DNA of 64,000 nt from Callorhinus ursinus (GCF_003265705.1 NW_020312859.1:5296763-5360762); one strand, 5' to 3'; shown: positions 22,336-33,514, counted from the first letter of the stretch. The notes: generated from the sequence alone by a model not told the origin. Numbers and translations are program-made.

Positions 22336-23029
22336 ACGAATTAAAGAATATTAAACAATTAGTTGAATCTCAGCCATATGCTGGGCCCTGTCCTTGAGGA
22401 TGCTACTAGGATGGTGGGGGAGAGAGGCCTGAACATAAATACACCATAGCTCGACACCTGATTTTTCCGAGGTATATCAAGGCGCCGCAGGATCCCCGGG
22501 GCTGAAAACTCCTGGGGAGTACGGGGGCATTGGGAAGAAGCCCGTCGTGTGCCAGGAGTGCCAGGGAGCCCGGCGGAGCAGCAGGAGATGCGGCTGGAGC
22601 CACAGAATGAAGCTCCCTGGCTCTTTGCTTGGCTTCTCGGCATCTTTTCCTGACCTGCGGGACCCTTGCCTCTCCTCGCTTCTGTCGGCGGGACCTTGGC
22701 CCAAGCAGCATCTCTCTCTGTCGCGGGACCCCAGCCACATCCTCTCGCACCCTGGGAGACGCCAGCCCCGGGTCTTCCAGCTCGCTAGCCTGCTACCTGC
22801 GAGACCTCCACCTGCGGGGGGAACTCCTCCACTACCACGCGCACTCCAGGTCCCCGCCCCCTGCCTGCGGTCTGCGGCGTGCAGGACCCCGCCCCGCCCC
22901 CTCGGCCCGCAGGACCCCGGCCCCGCCCCGCCCCCTGGCCCCGCCGCTCTGTCCCGGGGGGCGGGGCCGCGCGCAGCGGCGTCTCCAAGGCGGGGGGCGC
23001 GAGGCAGGGGGCGGGGCGGCACCGGCACC

Positions 23030-23296
23030 AGCCAATCAGCGCCGCGATCACATCCATGCAAATACGAGCACAATGGAGCGAGCCCATCACTCGCCCCTGC
23101 AAGCAAGCTTGAAATGGGCTTCCGCCTGAGCGGCAGCCAGGATGACCAATGACTCTGTGTTTTGGGCTGGCGAAGCCCAATGGCGTTGCAGGGAAGGTGG
23201 GCCCGAGCTGGGTTAGGGTGTCCTTGCAGGGTGTCTGAGCTAAACTTCACCAAATAATAGCTGTTTGTATTTTGGCTGCTGCAGGAGCCATTTTAG
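23030..23296 (+). promoter_or_regulatory. Core promoter with CCAAT boxes, octamer and YY1-like site
   Basis: CCAAT pentamers on the + strand lie at 23033-23037, 23146-23150 and 23177-23181. The last two are 31 bp apart, about three helical turns, a spacing common for paired NF-Y sites. A perfect octamer ATGCAAAT is at 23056-23063. An AP-1-like TGACTC sits at 23150-23155. AAAATGGCTCC (minus strand, 23284-23294) resembles a YY1 site, which typically lies just downstream of the start site. No TATA box is seen. Transcription direction is inferred as + from the adjoining splice donor. Confidence 0.6.
23200..23296 (+). other. Candidate first exon (5' UTR) ending at a splice donor
   Basis: The boundary TTTTAG|GTAAGT at 23296/23297 is a near-consensus mammalian 5' splice site directly below the CCAAT cluster. 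The start is set only loosely from the CCAAT-to-TSS distance (60-100 bp). No ATG-led frame is convincing, so the exon is probably untranslated. I do not recognise the gene. Confidence 0.45.
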
Positions 23297-23399
23297 GTAA
23301 GTTCTTCTCTTAACTTTTTATTTTCCTCCCTGGCCTCCGCTGGCCGGCCTTGTCCGCGGGTCCCTGGCCCCGCCCCGCCGGCTGGGCTGGGGTGCCCCT

Positions 23400-23950
23400 A
23401 TGAATGGAGCTGGGATGAGGGGCTGCGGCGGCGCCGAGGCCCGGCCGGGGTCCGAGCGGGGCCGGCGGCGGGCGGCCTGGCGGAGGGCAGGCGGCGGCCT
23501 GAGGCCTGAGGAGAGGAGCCGGCCTCCGCCGCGCCCCGCTCCCGCTCGCGCTCAGGCCGCGCTCGGGCCGCGCTCGGGCCAGGCAGCTGTCCTTGGGAGT
23601 GCGCCGCTGCGGGCCGCGCGGAGGGGCGGGGGTCCCGGCAGCCCCCGGCCCCTGGCCTGGCGGGCAGGGGCGGGGCGTGCGGAGGCCCCCCCCCCGGGGC
23701 GGGCCGTAGAGGGACCCCCGGGCGGGCCGGGCTGCGCAGCGCGCGCGGCGGGGGTGACCGCTATTCCGCCGCCGCCCCCGCAGAGAAGTTGCTCTATTGG
23801 CGTCCTGCGTCTGTTTGCAGGGGTGGAGGAGGGTGGGCTGGTGCCAGGCTGCTGCTCCAGGAGGGGGCGGGGGCCCCGGCGCGTCCTCGGAGCGCGCTCC
23901 CCCTCCGCCCCCTTCTTACGCACTAGCGCGCACTCGCCCCGAAAATTGGA
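23400..23950. other. Extreme GC-rich half of the CpG island, possible G-quadruplexes
   Basis: Runs of three to five G on the + strand cluster at about 23620-23735 (for example 'gaggggcgggggtcccgg' and 'gcgggcaggggcggggcg'), giving G-quadruplex potential. It lies just inside the putative intron start or may hold alternative first exons. A 199-codon plus-strand frame and a 123-codon minus-strand frame here are Ala/Gly/Arg/Pro-rich composition artefacts. Confidence 0.45.
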
Positions 23951-25288
23951 ACCCTGGAGGTGTCCACCAGCCCCGCAGCCAAGTTTTGTGCATTATTAGA
24001 TTGCATGCTTGAGCTTAAAAAAAAAAAAGTAATCTGTCCCCTTTAGGGTATTTATTTTCTTCACTGTCAAGAAGTAACGGGAGTCTTTTGCTCCCAAATT
24101 TCCAGGGACATGCTTGTCAGATGTGCAGAGGGTTGGCAGCTACTTGGTTTTTAAAAAGACGCTATTAGGAAATCCCCTCACTAGTGAGATAATTGAAATT
24201 TGAGTTTGTTTGCAGCTTCAGTTTTATTTGATCCAATTAAAAATACATAAGCAGGCACTTGTATTTGTGTACATAAAGTATTCCTAGTTCCAGTTATGAC
24301 TGATGTGACTGTGGTTTCGGTAGTGTGGGATCTAATAAGGCAATATAATTCAATTTTCAACTTGTAAGCCCGTGTTCTCCAAATTAGGGTTTATGGACCA
24401 TTAGTAATCTGGCGAAGGTTTCTAGTGAATCCTTGGCATCTCCAGGCATCTCTGGAACTGTTGTATGTGCCTTACTCCCCACCCCTTCGAAACTGCTCAT
24501 TTCTGGTGTAACAGATCCACGAACAGAGAAGATACACATTTTAAAATTTTTTATAATTTTCAGAACGTCTGCAGTATTGCCTGAGATTCAATTATTGTTT
24601 CTCAAATGGCATATTGGAATACAATCCCGCTAGGCCCTCCGTTTTGACATACTTTATGGGGATATGCCTGGGGTACTTAGAAAAGCCCTGGTAGAGACCA
24701 CAGTACTGTGCTCCCAAGGCTAATTGTGAGCAGCCTTTCTTATTGGAGATCCGTAGTCACTGACTGTGCACTATACAGTAGTTTGTTGCTAAGCTAAATT
24801 GGTAGATCATGTTGGCAACTTTGTGGCATTCTGGCAGGACAAAGAAGATTTGAGATCTATGTATGAAAAACTGATTAGGCACGAATCTTCAAGTACCATG
24901 CTTTATGCCAGCCAGAACAGGTGGTTTCATATAAGCAATGCGTGACTGTAACGGAAGGCCTGGGAAAATGGGGAGCGGTAAATGATTAATTTTGGACTTC
25001 TTTCTGTCCCAGGGCAGATCTCCTAGATGAATTGTGATGGATTATTTAAACTTTTTTCTTCATTCATGGACTACTATTAAGAGCTAACCTTTACCACTTT
25101 TTTTTTCCTTTTTGCTAACTTTGGAATCTCCTTTATAGTAACCAGAATATGATACTGTTTTTGCTGTAGTCTGGCCATGACAGAATAAATCTAGATCTGT
25201 TGTGAAATTATTTGTGTCTCCTAGTGCTATTACAGTAGGCCTGGAGTCACATCTTTTATACTGCAGTTATTTCTTTGCTTTTTCTTTT
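23951..25288. other. Unclassified sequence downstream of the CpG island
   Basis: About 1.3 kb without SINEs or other repeats that I can name. Low repeat content next to a promoter fits regulatory sequence, but no specific site can be supported. Confidence 0.4.
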
Positions 25289-25492
25289 TCTTTTTTATAT
25301 TTTATTTATTTATTTTTTAAAGATTTTATTTATTTATTTGACCGGGAGAGACAATACGAGAGAGGGAACACAAGCAGGGGGAGTGGGAGAGGGAGAAGCA
25401 GGGAGCCCGATGCGGGGGTTCGATCCCAGGACCCTGGGAGCAGGACCTGAGCAAAGGGCAGTCGCTTAACTACTGAGCCACCCAGGCACCCG
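25289..25492 (-). mobile_element. Can-SINE, full length
   Basis: Antisense long form between copies of 'tctttgctttttt' (from 25272 and 25493) that act as the TSD. Two neighbouring (TTTA)n tracts precede the body. Confidence 0.93.
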
Positions 25493-25509
25493 TCTTTGCT
25501 TTTTTTTTT

Positions 25510-26311
25510 TTTTTTGACATTTAGCTTTTCTGTTGTTACAGCGTTTAGTCGTTCAATGTGATCACTTTTACCACAACTTTTTAATATTCTCTATCCTTAT
25601 AATTATTTTTATAATTTATTGATATAGTTGGAAGTTCTCTGAACTAATCAGTATATTCATGCCAACCACAAAAGAAGTTGAAAGACCAGTTTGGAGTGAA
25701 ATGGGAGAGCCACAAGTTATACTGCTGTATTTCTGGATGATCCTGTGGCAGTTAGTTTTTTATATTTACTGATTTACTCTTCTTATAACTATTTCAAATA
25801 CCAAAGAAGATCTCAGGCAGAATCATCTCTCTTCAGGAACCAAATCTCATTTGTGATTTTTGCCATTATGTTACAGAAAACTTACCAGAAACAGCAGACG
25901 TTTGGGCCACTGTGTCGTAGAGATCTCTATGATTTATAGAAGTTTCAAACAAGTTTTTTGGTTTTCTTGGGAGCATGGCGTTGCCCCAAGCAGAGATTGT
26001 GGTTATGTCTTCCTGTGTTAAACCATGAGGAGAAAGGGTTCCATGCTCTCAGGCTTGATTCTCACTGTAGGGGCCTACGTTTTTCAGTTTTCATGGAAAG
26101 ACCTTGTATTAGTAGTGGCCAGATGGAGTCAAACTTGTTCTGAATCCTTCTGAACAGGTTAGAGGATTCAAGGATTCTGCCTGCAAAAATATTTTCAGTA
26201 TGTGACAATGACTGCATGTAAATCAACTGAGGAGACTAGGTTTTCACTCCCTTCCATCCCTCTTGTCTTCCTGCCCCCCCAGTATAGCAAGGTTAGAAAT
26301 AGTTTTTATTT
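25510..26311. other. Unclassified intronic-type sequence
   Basis: AT-rich, with no repeat or exon recognised. Confidence 0.35.
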
Positions 26312-26488
26312 TTTTAAGATTTTATTTATCTATTTGAGAGAGAGGGAGAGAGCACAGAGGGAGAGTGAGAGGAAGAAGCAGACTCCCCACTGATCAAGAA
26401 GCCCGATGCGGGGCTCCATCCCAAGACCCTGAGATCATGACCTGAGCCAGAGGCAGACGCTTAACTGACTGAGCCACGCAGGTGCCCT
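26312..26488 (-). mobile_element. Can-SINE, long form
   Basis: Antisense copy. The flanks 'gaaatagtttttatttt' (26296) and 'gaaatagaattattttt' (26489) form an aged TSD with about three mismatches. Confidence 0.92.
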
Positions 26489-26744
26489 GAAATAGAATTA
26501 TTTTTAATAAATATTTGGTGGTTCACTTTATACTTCATTCCTCAATCAGAGCTTTAGTTTAATTCAGGTGAAAAGCTGCAGTGAATTCCATGGGACTGCC
26601 TGCATTCTCCTGTACCAGGTTATTATATTGAAAACTCTTTGAAATACATAAAATAATAGCTAGGGCTTAGATATCTGTTTCCTAGAGAACAGGTTTGGGT
26701 TTTTTTTCCCCCAGTAGAATGTGACATACTTGTGAGACAAGCGA

Positions 26745-26965
26745 AAAGAACTAGCATTGAAATACCTGGTGTGTGTCCAGCACTCAGCCAGGCATTGGGG
26801 ATGCAGAGATGAAAAAATGTCTCCCATTTTCGTGGTCACTCCATGAGGCTGGACCGAAGCTGAGAGGTGAGGTAGCTTATTTAAGGCCATAAAGCTAGTA
26901 AATGTTGGAGTCAGAATTTGAACCCAGATCATCTGGATTCAAAGCACATATTCTTTTCACCAACT
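26745..26965 (-). mobile_element. MIR SINE relic
   Basis: Antisense MIR: 'gtgtgtccagcactcagcca', 'agctgagaggtgaggtagct', 'ggccataaagctagtaaatg', 'tcagaatttgaacccagatc'. Confidence 0.8.
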
Positions 26966-27982
26966 ACCCTTTAAAGATTTCTTTAAAAGCTGGAGTGTGC
27001 TGTCATGTTTTAGTGGTATGGGTCTAAGTTAACTGACCTAAGTTGTTCTACACACTCGTCTATTTTTCCTTCTTCATTTCAAGAATTTGTCACTGAAGAG
27101 GCAAATTAGAATACAGTAAGGGCACCCTTAACCCCTCCCCCGCCTTGTCTCCACAGTGTAGGAGAGGTCCTTGTAGGGCACTTAAGAGTTCAGCCTAGCC
27201 TGGTACTAATAGCCATGAAGTGCAGCGGGAGAATGCAGTCACTTTTTCCTTGCCAAAATGTTCTTTTCTTTAGTTCATTTTGTGGAGGCGTTGATACCCT
27301 CTTGAGAAATTCTGTTACTTCCATAAAAGTCCTGAAGGTAGTAAAATGGAGTTATTTTAAAATATCCATCCCTGTTCCCATTTCTGAACTAAATTATTTG
27401 CATAAAATCCAGAGAAAAATGTTTTCTTTTTGCTTGTAGTACCTGTATTCTTTGGTTTTTATAGTGTGTAATAGTGATTCTTTACTTCCTCCCATACTTA
27501 CTCTTTTTGTCTTTTGCCATCATTGAGACCTTTAGAATCTTTGATAATGTATATGACATTAATAGTTCCTATTCTGAGGAATCTTTTTTTTTTTAAGTTG
27601 ATGAACCTTTTTTCTTTATAGTCATAATGGAGGACTTTAAATTTTTAGCAAGGGAGAAAACCTGATATTTCAATAGATTCTGTGGTGCTTTTATCCACTA
27701 GCTATTTCAGAAGACTTAACCTACTAAGACAGTATTTGAAAATTTTGGGAAAACTAGGAAGTAGAATTTTAAGATAACTTCAGGACATAAATCAAAATAT
27801 AAGTTGGGTTTGAATTTTCTAAAAAAGTAAAGGGAGATTTCTGTTTTTCTACTCCTTTATTAAAGATTCTTGTAGGGACTATCACTGATCTAATTTTATG
27901 GATCAAATATATTATTTTATCAGTAAATTTTAAATATATTTTGAAATTTCTTCCACATTATGTGACCAAAGTATTTTATTTT
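26966..27982. other. Unclassified intronic-type sequence
   Basis: About 1 kb with no recognisable repeat, exon or promoter. Confidence 0.4.
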
Positions 27983-28000
27983 TGGAATCTCTATACTTTT

Positions 28001-28196
28001 TTTTTTTTTTAAGATTAGAGAGAGAGAGCGCGCATGCACGTGGGGTGAGGGGTTTGGGCGCAAAAGGGAGAGAATCCCAAGCAGACTCCCTACTGAGCAG
28101 GGAGCCCAACACAGCTCCATCTCACAACCCTGAAATCATACCCTGAGCCAAAATCAAGAGTCAGTTGCTCAGTCAGCTGAGCCACCCAGGCACCCC
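28001..28196 (-). mobile_element. Can-SINE, full length
   Basis: Antisense copy with a perfect 18-bp TSD (27983-28000 and 28197-28214). Its downstream TSD was then used by the next SINE. Confidence 0.95.
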
Positions 28197-28217
28197 TGGA
28201 ATCTCTATACTTTTAAT

Positions 28218-28411
28218 TTTTTTAAATTTAATTAATTATTTTTTTAAAAAGGATTTTATTTGTTTATTTGATACACAAGCTGGGTGAGCGGGAGAGGGAG
28301 ATGCAGGCTTTCCGCTGAGCAGGGAGCCCAACAAGGGCTTGATCCCAGGATCCTGGGATCATGATCTGAGCCTAAGGCAGATGCTTAACTGACTGAGCCA
28401 CCCAGGCGCCC
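28218..28411 (-). mobile_element. Can-SINE inserted in the TSD of its neighbour
   Basis: Antisense copy flanked by 'ctctatactttt(t)aatt' at 28202-28217 and 28412-28428. The left TSD overlaps the right TSD of the upstream SINE, so three copies of the target now exist. Confidence 0.93.
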
Positions 28412-28508
28412 CTCTATACTTTTTAATTGTAAGATTGTCTTTATATAGAAGGTCAGGCTTCAGGTTAAAAAAACGTCTAACTACTGTGGTAACCTTGGCC
28501 TTTAGTTC

Positions 28509-28700
28509 CTACCTGTTTAGGTTGAGGCTTTTTGTCCTGGGATTCATGGACCCCTTGGTGTGCTCTGGTCTGTGAACTCCCCAAAATAGTATACAAAATT
28601 TTGTTTGTGCACGTTTATGGAAAGTGAATCCATTCTTTTTATGATTCTCCAAGGGATCTGTGACTCCCACCCTCCTTTCCTCTACCCCCCATGTTTTCCC
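28509..28700. mobile_element. Possible DNA-transposon (hAT-like) relic
   Basis: 'gggattcatggaccccttgg', 'ggtctgtgaactccccaaaa' and 'ctccaagggatctgtgactc' resemble a mammalian MER-type hAT element. Termini are not clear. Confidence 0.35.
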
Positions 28701-28769
28701 ATCCCCCCTTCTCCTCCCCACCATCTCTTCCCACCCACAGGCAAGAACAGTATTAAAGGTCATTGATTT

Positions 28770-30320
28770 AGGTCATTTCAAAAACATTTGTTTTGTATGA
28801 GCAAAATCTTTTCCTGGAGGCTGACTTTGTTGGGCCTTTTTTGCCCTTTAGGAGGTACTGTGGTCTCAGTCTGGATCAGTTAGTTGGCCTGGGTATGGTG
28901 AAGTACTTCTGCATCACACCGGGCAGCATCTAGGCAAAGGGTTATCCCCAGAATCCTTCCCTGCCTTATGTTTATACTTGGGAAGCTGTTCCATACCCTT
29001 GCTTGTGCGCACTGATAAAAGAGTAAGGGTTGGAGCAGGAACCATGAGGGCAATTGCAAAACAGTCTTACAGGGTTCTGGGCCTCTCTGCCTCAACCATC
29101 TGCCTCTGCAAATGGGACTGGAGGGGTGGCCATGGCAAAAGCTCCTGACATTTTCTTGCTTTGAATACTTCTTACTCATTCTGTTACAGCTTCATTCAAT
29201 ATGTTAGGAGGAAAAGGGTTTTTTCCCTAACATTGTAAAGAGGAACAATTAAAAAATCCCTCCATTTTTATATTCCCCAGACTTTGTATGTGGTACCTTG
29301 CAACTTTTCTGTTAATGTTAATTTCAGGTTGAATTTTTTTCTTAATGTCTGTTTGAGCATGTGAGCTTATTTTACAGATAACATGCATATATGTCAAGTT
29401 CTGTTAAACCAGATGTTACCATAGGAAAAAGAGAATCAAATGTTAAAATTCTCAGAGCCTTGTTTTGTAATTTGCTTAAGTAAAAGCCAAGCAAATTGGT
29501 AAAACAAAATTCTAGAGTGACAAGAAAATTCTAAAAGTAGTCTCTAGGAAGTGGCCAAACTTGAGAAATCCTGGAAATTTTCTCATAGAAGTTCATTTGT
29601 TGAGCCAGACCAGAAGTTGAATAGAAGAAAAATCCATTTCTTTGGTTTGGTATGTAGCTGGAGGAAAACACATTAAGCTTGAGGCAGTTTGGTGAAGGGC
29701 ATTGACTCCTATGAAGGGATTCTGTTTTGTTGTTCCTTCCTGTAAGTGTATGTGAGCAAAGAAGTGTGCTTGGACTGTTCACTTTGGGTTCAAGGAAGCC
29801 ATCAGTATTCTAAGAAATTCTTTGAAAGATTATGTCCAGTAAGCTAGCGCAAATCATAGATTTTATTTACTGAAAAATTTTATATAATTTAACACAAAGA
29901 CGTTATTCATGTTCATTTGTATATTCTGGCGTGACAACTCTTATGAAGTTAGCAGTCTAAATTCAACTGTAGGTTAGCCTGAAGAATTCAAGGCACCATC
30001 CTTGTTGACCATGTGGCAGAGTGAGAGATAATTGTTAAAATGTGAAATAAGCTCTCCTAGATCAAGGCTACTCATAGTATCCAGATCTGTGCAGGTCTGT
30101 GGACTATTTGTTACCTGTCTGTGATGAAGTAAGTATAGAACTTGAAACATGTCAATGTTTTTACAGCATTTTTTGTAAAATTGATTTGCCTGTTGAGTCT
30201 AATAATAAAAAAATGTGAGTTTATAGTATAGTGTTTGTTTTTTTTCTGGTAATTCGTTTTTCAGGTATTTTATAAAAGTATTAGTCCATGACGGATTGAG
30301 AAATAACAAAAAGTGTTTTG
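28770..30320. other. Repeat-poor intronic sequence
   Basis: 1.5 kb without SINE, LINE or LTR that I can name. Short frames have no support. This is one of the longer repeat-free stretches in the putative intron. Confidence 0.4.
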
Positions 30321-30653
30321 GTTTTTTTTTAAGATTTTATTTTTAAGTAATCTCTGCACCCACCGTGGGGCTCAAACCTACAACCCTGAGATCAAGAGTC
30401 GCACACTTGGGGCTTCTGGGTGGCTCAGTTGGTTAAGCCTCTGCCTTACGCTCTGTTCATGGTCCTAGAGTCCGGCCTCCCTGCTCAGCGGGGAGTCTGC
30501 TTCTCCCTCTCCCTCTGCCTCCCCCCACCACCCCAGTTCGTGTACTCTCTCTTGCTCGCTCACACACTCTCTTTCTCTCTCTCAAATAAATAAATAAATA
30601 AAATCTAAAAAAAAAGGAGTCACATGCTTTGCTGACTTGAGCCAGCCAGGCAA
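30321..30653 (-). mobile_element. Can-SINE, short form, split by a second SINE
   Basis: The left part (30321-30408: 'aagattttatttttaagtaa', 'ctgagatcaagagtcgca') and right part (30617-30653: 'gctgacttgagccagccagg') together make one antisense short-form element. It was interrupted by the full-length plus-strand copy at 30409-30616. Confidence 0.88.
30409..30616 (+). mobile_element. Can-SINE nested inside another Can-SINE
   Basis: Full-length plus-strand copy. A 13-bp TSD ('gagtcgcacactt' versus 'gagtcacatgctt') lies at 30396-30408 and 30617-30629, within the tRNA-like part of the older element. Its (AAAT)n tail is intact. Confidence 0.93.
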
Positions 30654-30663
30654 CCCCAAAAAG

Positions 30664-30860
30664 TAGTTCTCAACCCTGGGCAGCACTACTTAAGGTGATA
30701 GGTAACATCACCATTATCTTGCAGCTTGTTTAGAAGTGAACATTTTGGGGCCCCATTCCAGACCGACTGAAATAAATGACTTGGGTTGGGGACCCAGTAA
30801 TCTTTGTTTAGCAAGCTATAATGATGATTTTTGTGCACATTTAAATTTAAGAAGCGTTGT
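30664..30860 (+). mobile_element. MER5A-type hAT-Charlie relic
   Basis: 'gtagttctcaaccctgggca' to 'ggggccccattccagaccga' and 'cccagtaatctttgtttagc' follow the common MER5A pattern. Non-autonomous and old. Confidence 0.65.
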
Positions 30861-31053
30861 CAGCACGGTCCAGTAGAAGTTTGTGCTATGATGAAAAATA
30901 TCTTATATATGTGCAGGACCTACTAGTCATACATGTGGCTTTTGAGCCCTTAAAATGTGGCTGGTATGACTGAGGAGAAGAATTTTAAATTTTATTTAAT
31001 ATTAGTTAATTTACATTTAGTCACATAGTGGCACTGGCATTTGACACCACAAG
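30861..31053. mobile_element. Non-autonomous DNA transposon relic
   Basis: 'acatgtggcttttgagccct', 'aaaatgtggctggtatgact' and 'taaattttatttaatattag' match a known mammalian MITE with degenerate terminal repeats starting 'cagcacggtccagtagaa'. Family name uncertain. Confidence 0.55.
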
Positions 31054-32384
31054 TCTAGATCCTTTAGGGTCCCCCTTTTAGGGTGGGGGCAACAAAAGTG
31101 GCTTTTCCCCCCTCATTTAGAAAATACAGGATAAGACAAGACTATCCTATAGCTTTAAATGAGACTGAGCAAACCATAGAATAAAAGTTGGCACTTGCCC
31201 ATTTATATTTACCTCTTTTTATCTAAAAGTTGATGTTAAGAAAATAGTAGGGTCAGAGAATAAATTTAGATCTGTGTCACAAAAGGTTTCGCAAACAGCA
31301 AGGTAGCTGTTTTAGTGAGGCCTTGTGACCCTTCATGGCTGTGACTAACATGCATGATGTCTTGCAGTATGACTTCTGAAGCTTTTGTCTTTTCCTATAA
31401 AGATTTAAGCTTTTAAGCAGAATACTGTAGTTTTCCAGTTCTCAATAGAAAGCACTGATCATTGGGAGTTCTCATTACTTTACACTGGTTAATGGGGGAG
31501 ATTTTTCCTATGTAACATATTGATGGTTTATCACCTTACTTAGAAGATGGTTTTTCTTTCTATAAAGGTAATCTTTGTTTTCAGTAATATTCACCAAGAC
31601 TCCCTTGAAAAATTGAGCCTTGTCTTCTGTCCCCTTCCAATATATTTAAAAATTGATTTGTTAAAAGGATTTCTTTTATTCATTCAGGGTTGTATATGCT
31701 TCCCTGCCTCCATCCCCATCTACTTGTACTTCATATTTAAACCCCTAAAAATCAAGGATAGCATTGACTCTAATATATTGATCAGTATCCACTGCAGGAT
31801 TGGAGATTATTTTGTGATTGACAGTAGAAAGAAACATAGCTATAAAAGTAAATAAAGATGCACATGTAGAATCATAGCTTTTTAAAGTGCTGTCCAGACA
31901 CAGAGAGTCTTTTCTAATTGCACCATAATTTTATTGAATATATTTGCCAGGTTTTAGGTTTTCAGGCAGGAGATTGTTAGTCATCTAGGCAATGACTCTC
32001 GAAGCATGCAAGACAGTAGGGGTGTCCCATGTTGTTTATACACTCATCATAGATTCCTTAAAGATCATGGATAGGGCTGCAGGAATAGCACAATTTTTAA
32101 TGTAGCAGTGTCTGTTGGCTTTGTTTATGGCATGAATTAATGTATTGTCTTCCATTGTTTTTCGTTAAAAAACAGCACCATTTCCCATTTTACTGTAGGG
32201 ACAGTCTTACGTTCTCAGAGTGAGTGAAGATGTCCTCCTGGCAGGGGCCTCTGTTTAGCTGAAAATGACACAAGTATCACTGATCTGGGGGCCTAACATG
32301 TTGCAACATGCTGCTTTGGGCTCTTTTGTTTGACTTTGTTCAAAGAGTTTCAAGTTCTTGATCTCTAGGTACACATTTGGATTA
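31054..32384. other. Repeat-poor intronic sequence
   Basis: 1.3 kb with no recognised mobile element or exon. A 102-codon frame at 31547-31855 has no support from splice sites or homology. Confidence 0.4.
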
Positions 32385-32399
32385 CTGCTTTGGAGTCTT

Positions 32400-32625
32400 C
32401 TTTCTTTCTTTCTTCTTTAGAGAGATAGTGCACATGAGTGGGGGCAGGGAGGGTGTGGGGAAGAGGAGCCCAGGCAGAGGGTGGGTGAGAGAGAATCTCA
32501 GGATCTCAGGCAGGCTCCATCCCAGTGGAAAGCCGGACATGGGGCTCAATCTCACAACCCTGAGATCATGACCTGAGTCGAAATCAAGAGTTGGATTCTT
32601 AACCGACTGAGCCACCCAGGCGCCC
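32400..32625 (-). mobile_element. Can-SINE, full length
   Basis: Antisense copy with a perfect 15-bp TSD 'ctgctttggagtctt' at 32385-32399 and 32626-32640. The poly(T) end has become a (TTTC)n microsatellite. Confidence 0.95.
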
Positions 32626-33069
32626 CTGCTTTGGAGTCTTAAGGAATTGAAAAACCTAGTCTGTTGGTACTGAGATCTGATAGTTAACAGACCCCAAGTT
32701 TAAAATGTTTGTCAGTTCCTTGCTTCAAGTTTGTTCCCATCACTGTCACTAGTTCCCAGAGCTGGGGCTGGAATTTTGTATGAAATGTTACTAAAAGACT
32801 GATTTCATAAGCCATGGCTAAATACCAGTCTCCTTATTTACACATAATAGTCCTCCTCTGTCCACTCTTATCCACTGTAATGCAGCATTTCATGCTAGCA
32901 GGGCTCTCCCTGGGCACTGACTTTCCCTAGGTTCACTCTTGAACTGAGCTTTGTTGCTACCGTTAGAGCTGTGGTTATTTCCAGTTTAAGCTTTAAGTGT
33001 TATCAGGGCTTACATAATTCAGCATCTCAGCTAGATTCTTCTAAACCAAAGCCTCCTTCTGGCTTCTCA

Positions 33070-33250
33070 GGATTGAAGAAGAGTAGTGTTGGAAGGGACT
33101 TTGGAGGCCCTCTAGTCCAATTTCATCGTCTTATGGATGACAGAAAGGATATCTAGTCATGTAAATATTTTGTGAGACCATAGAGCTGGCCTATGGCCAA
33201 GTTAGGCTTAGAATTCAATTCTCATTTTACTAAATAGGTCTCTTTCCCTG
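33070..33250 (-). mobile_element. MIR-like ancient SINE relic
   Basis: 'tggaagggactttggaggcc' followed by 'ctctagtccaatttcatcgt' and a degraded 'catagagctggcctatggcc' block resemble an ancient SINE in antisense. Assignment tentative. Confidence 0.4.
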
Positions 33251-33297
33251 ACTGATGGTTAAGGTCCTAAAAACCTCTGGGGGAGAATTCCCTGAAT

Positions 33298-33514
33298 GGG
33301 CACCTGGGTGGCTCAGTCGTTAAGCGTCTGCCTTCGGCTCAGGTCATGATCCCAGGGTCCTGGGATCGAGTCCCACAACGGGCTCCCCGCTCTGCAGGAA
33401 GTCTGCTTCTCCCTCTCCCACTCCCCCTGCTTGTGTTCCTGCTCTCGCTATGTCTCTCTCTGTCAAATAAATAAAAATAATAAAAAAATCTTAAAAAAAA
33501 AAAAAAAAGAAAAA
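33298..33514 (+). mobile_element. Can-SINE, full length
   Basis: Plus-strand copy with TSD 'aattccctgaa' at 33286-33296 and 33515-33525. It belongs to the 'tcgttaagcg...ccctgcttgtg' subtype. Confidence 0.95.

Larger units (their letters stand above)
22445..23950. promoter_or_regulatory. CpG island
   Basis: About 1.5 kb of very high G+C with dense CpG dinucleotides, contrasting sharply with AT-rich, CpG-poor flanks. It holds CCCCGCCCCGCCCC-type GC boxes (22887-22900, 22921-22934) and GGGCGGGGC boxes (around 22956-22967 and 23007-23018). It is SINE-free. Such islands mark promoters of broadly expressed or developmental genes in mammals. The long stop-free frames crossing it on both strands are a by-product of base composition. 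Confidence 0.93.

Noticed and set aside
22477..23253. Long open frames (up to 258 codons) on both strands of the CpG island
   Set aside because: Stop codons are rare in very GC-rich DNA. The products are Ala/Pro/Gly/Arg-rich low-complexity in several overlapping frames, with no domain and no codon preference for one frame.
23285..23296. Possible 12-bp microexon after 'ggctgctgcag'
   Set aside because: The acceptor-like motif has a poor pyrimidine tract and lies where the promoter evidence predicts the first exon itself.
23400..23999. 199-codon ATG frame just after the putative first exon
   Set aside because: Compositional artefact of the same island. No Kozak or splice support that sets it apart from the opposite-strand frame.
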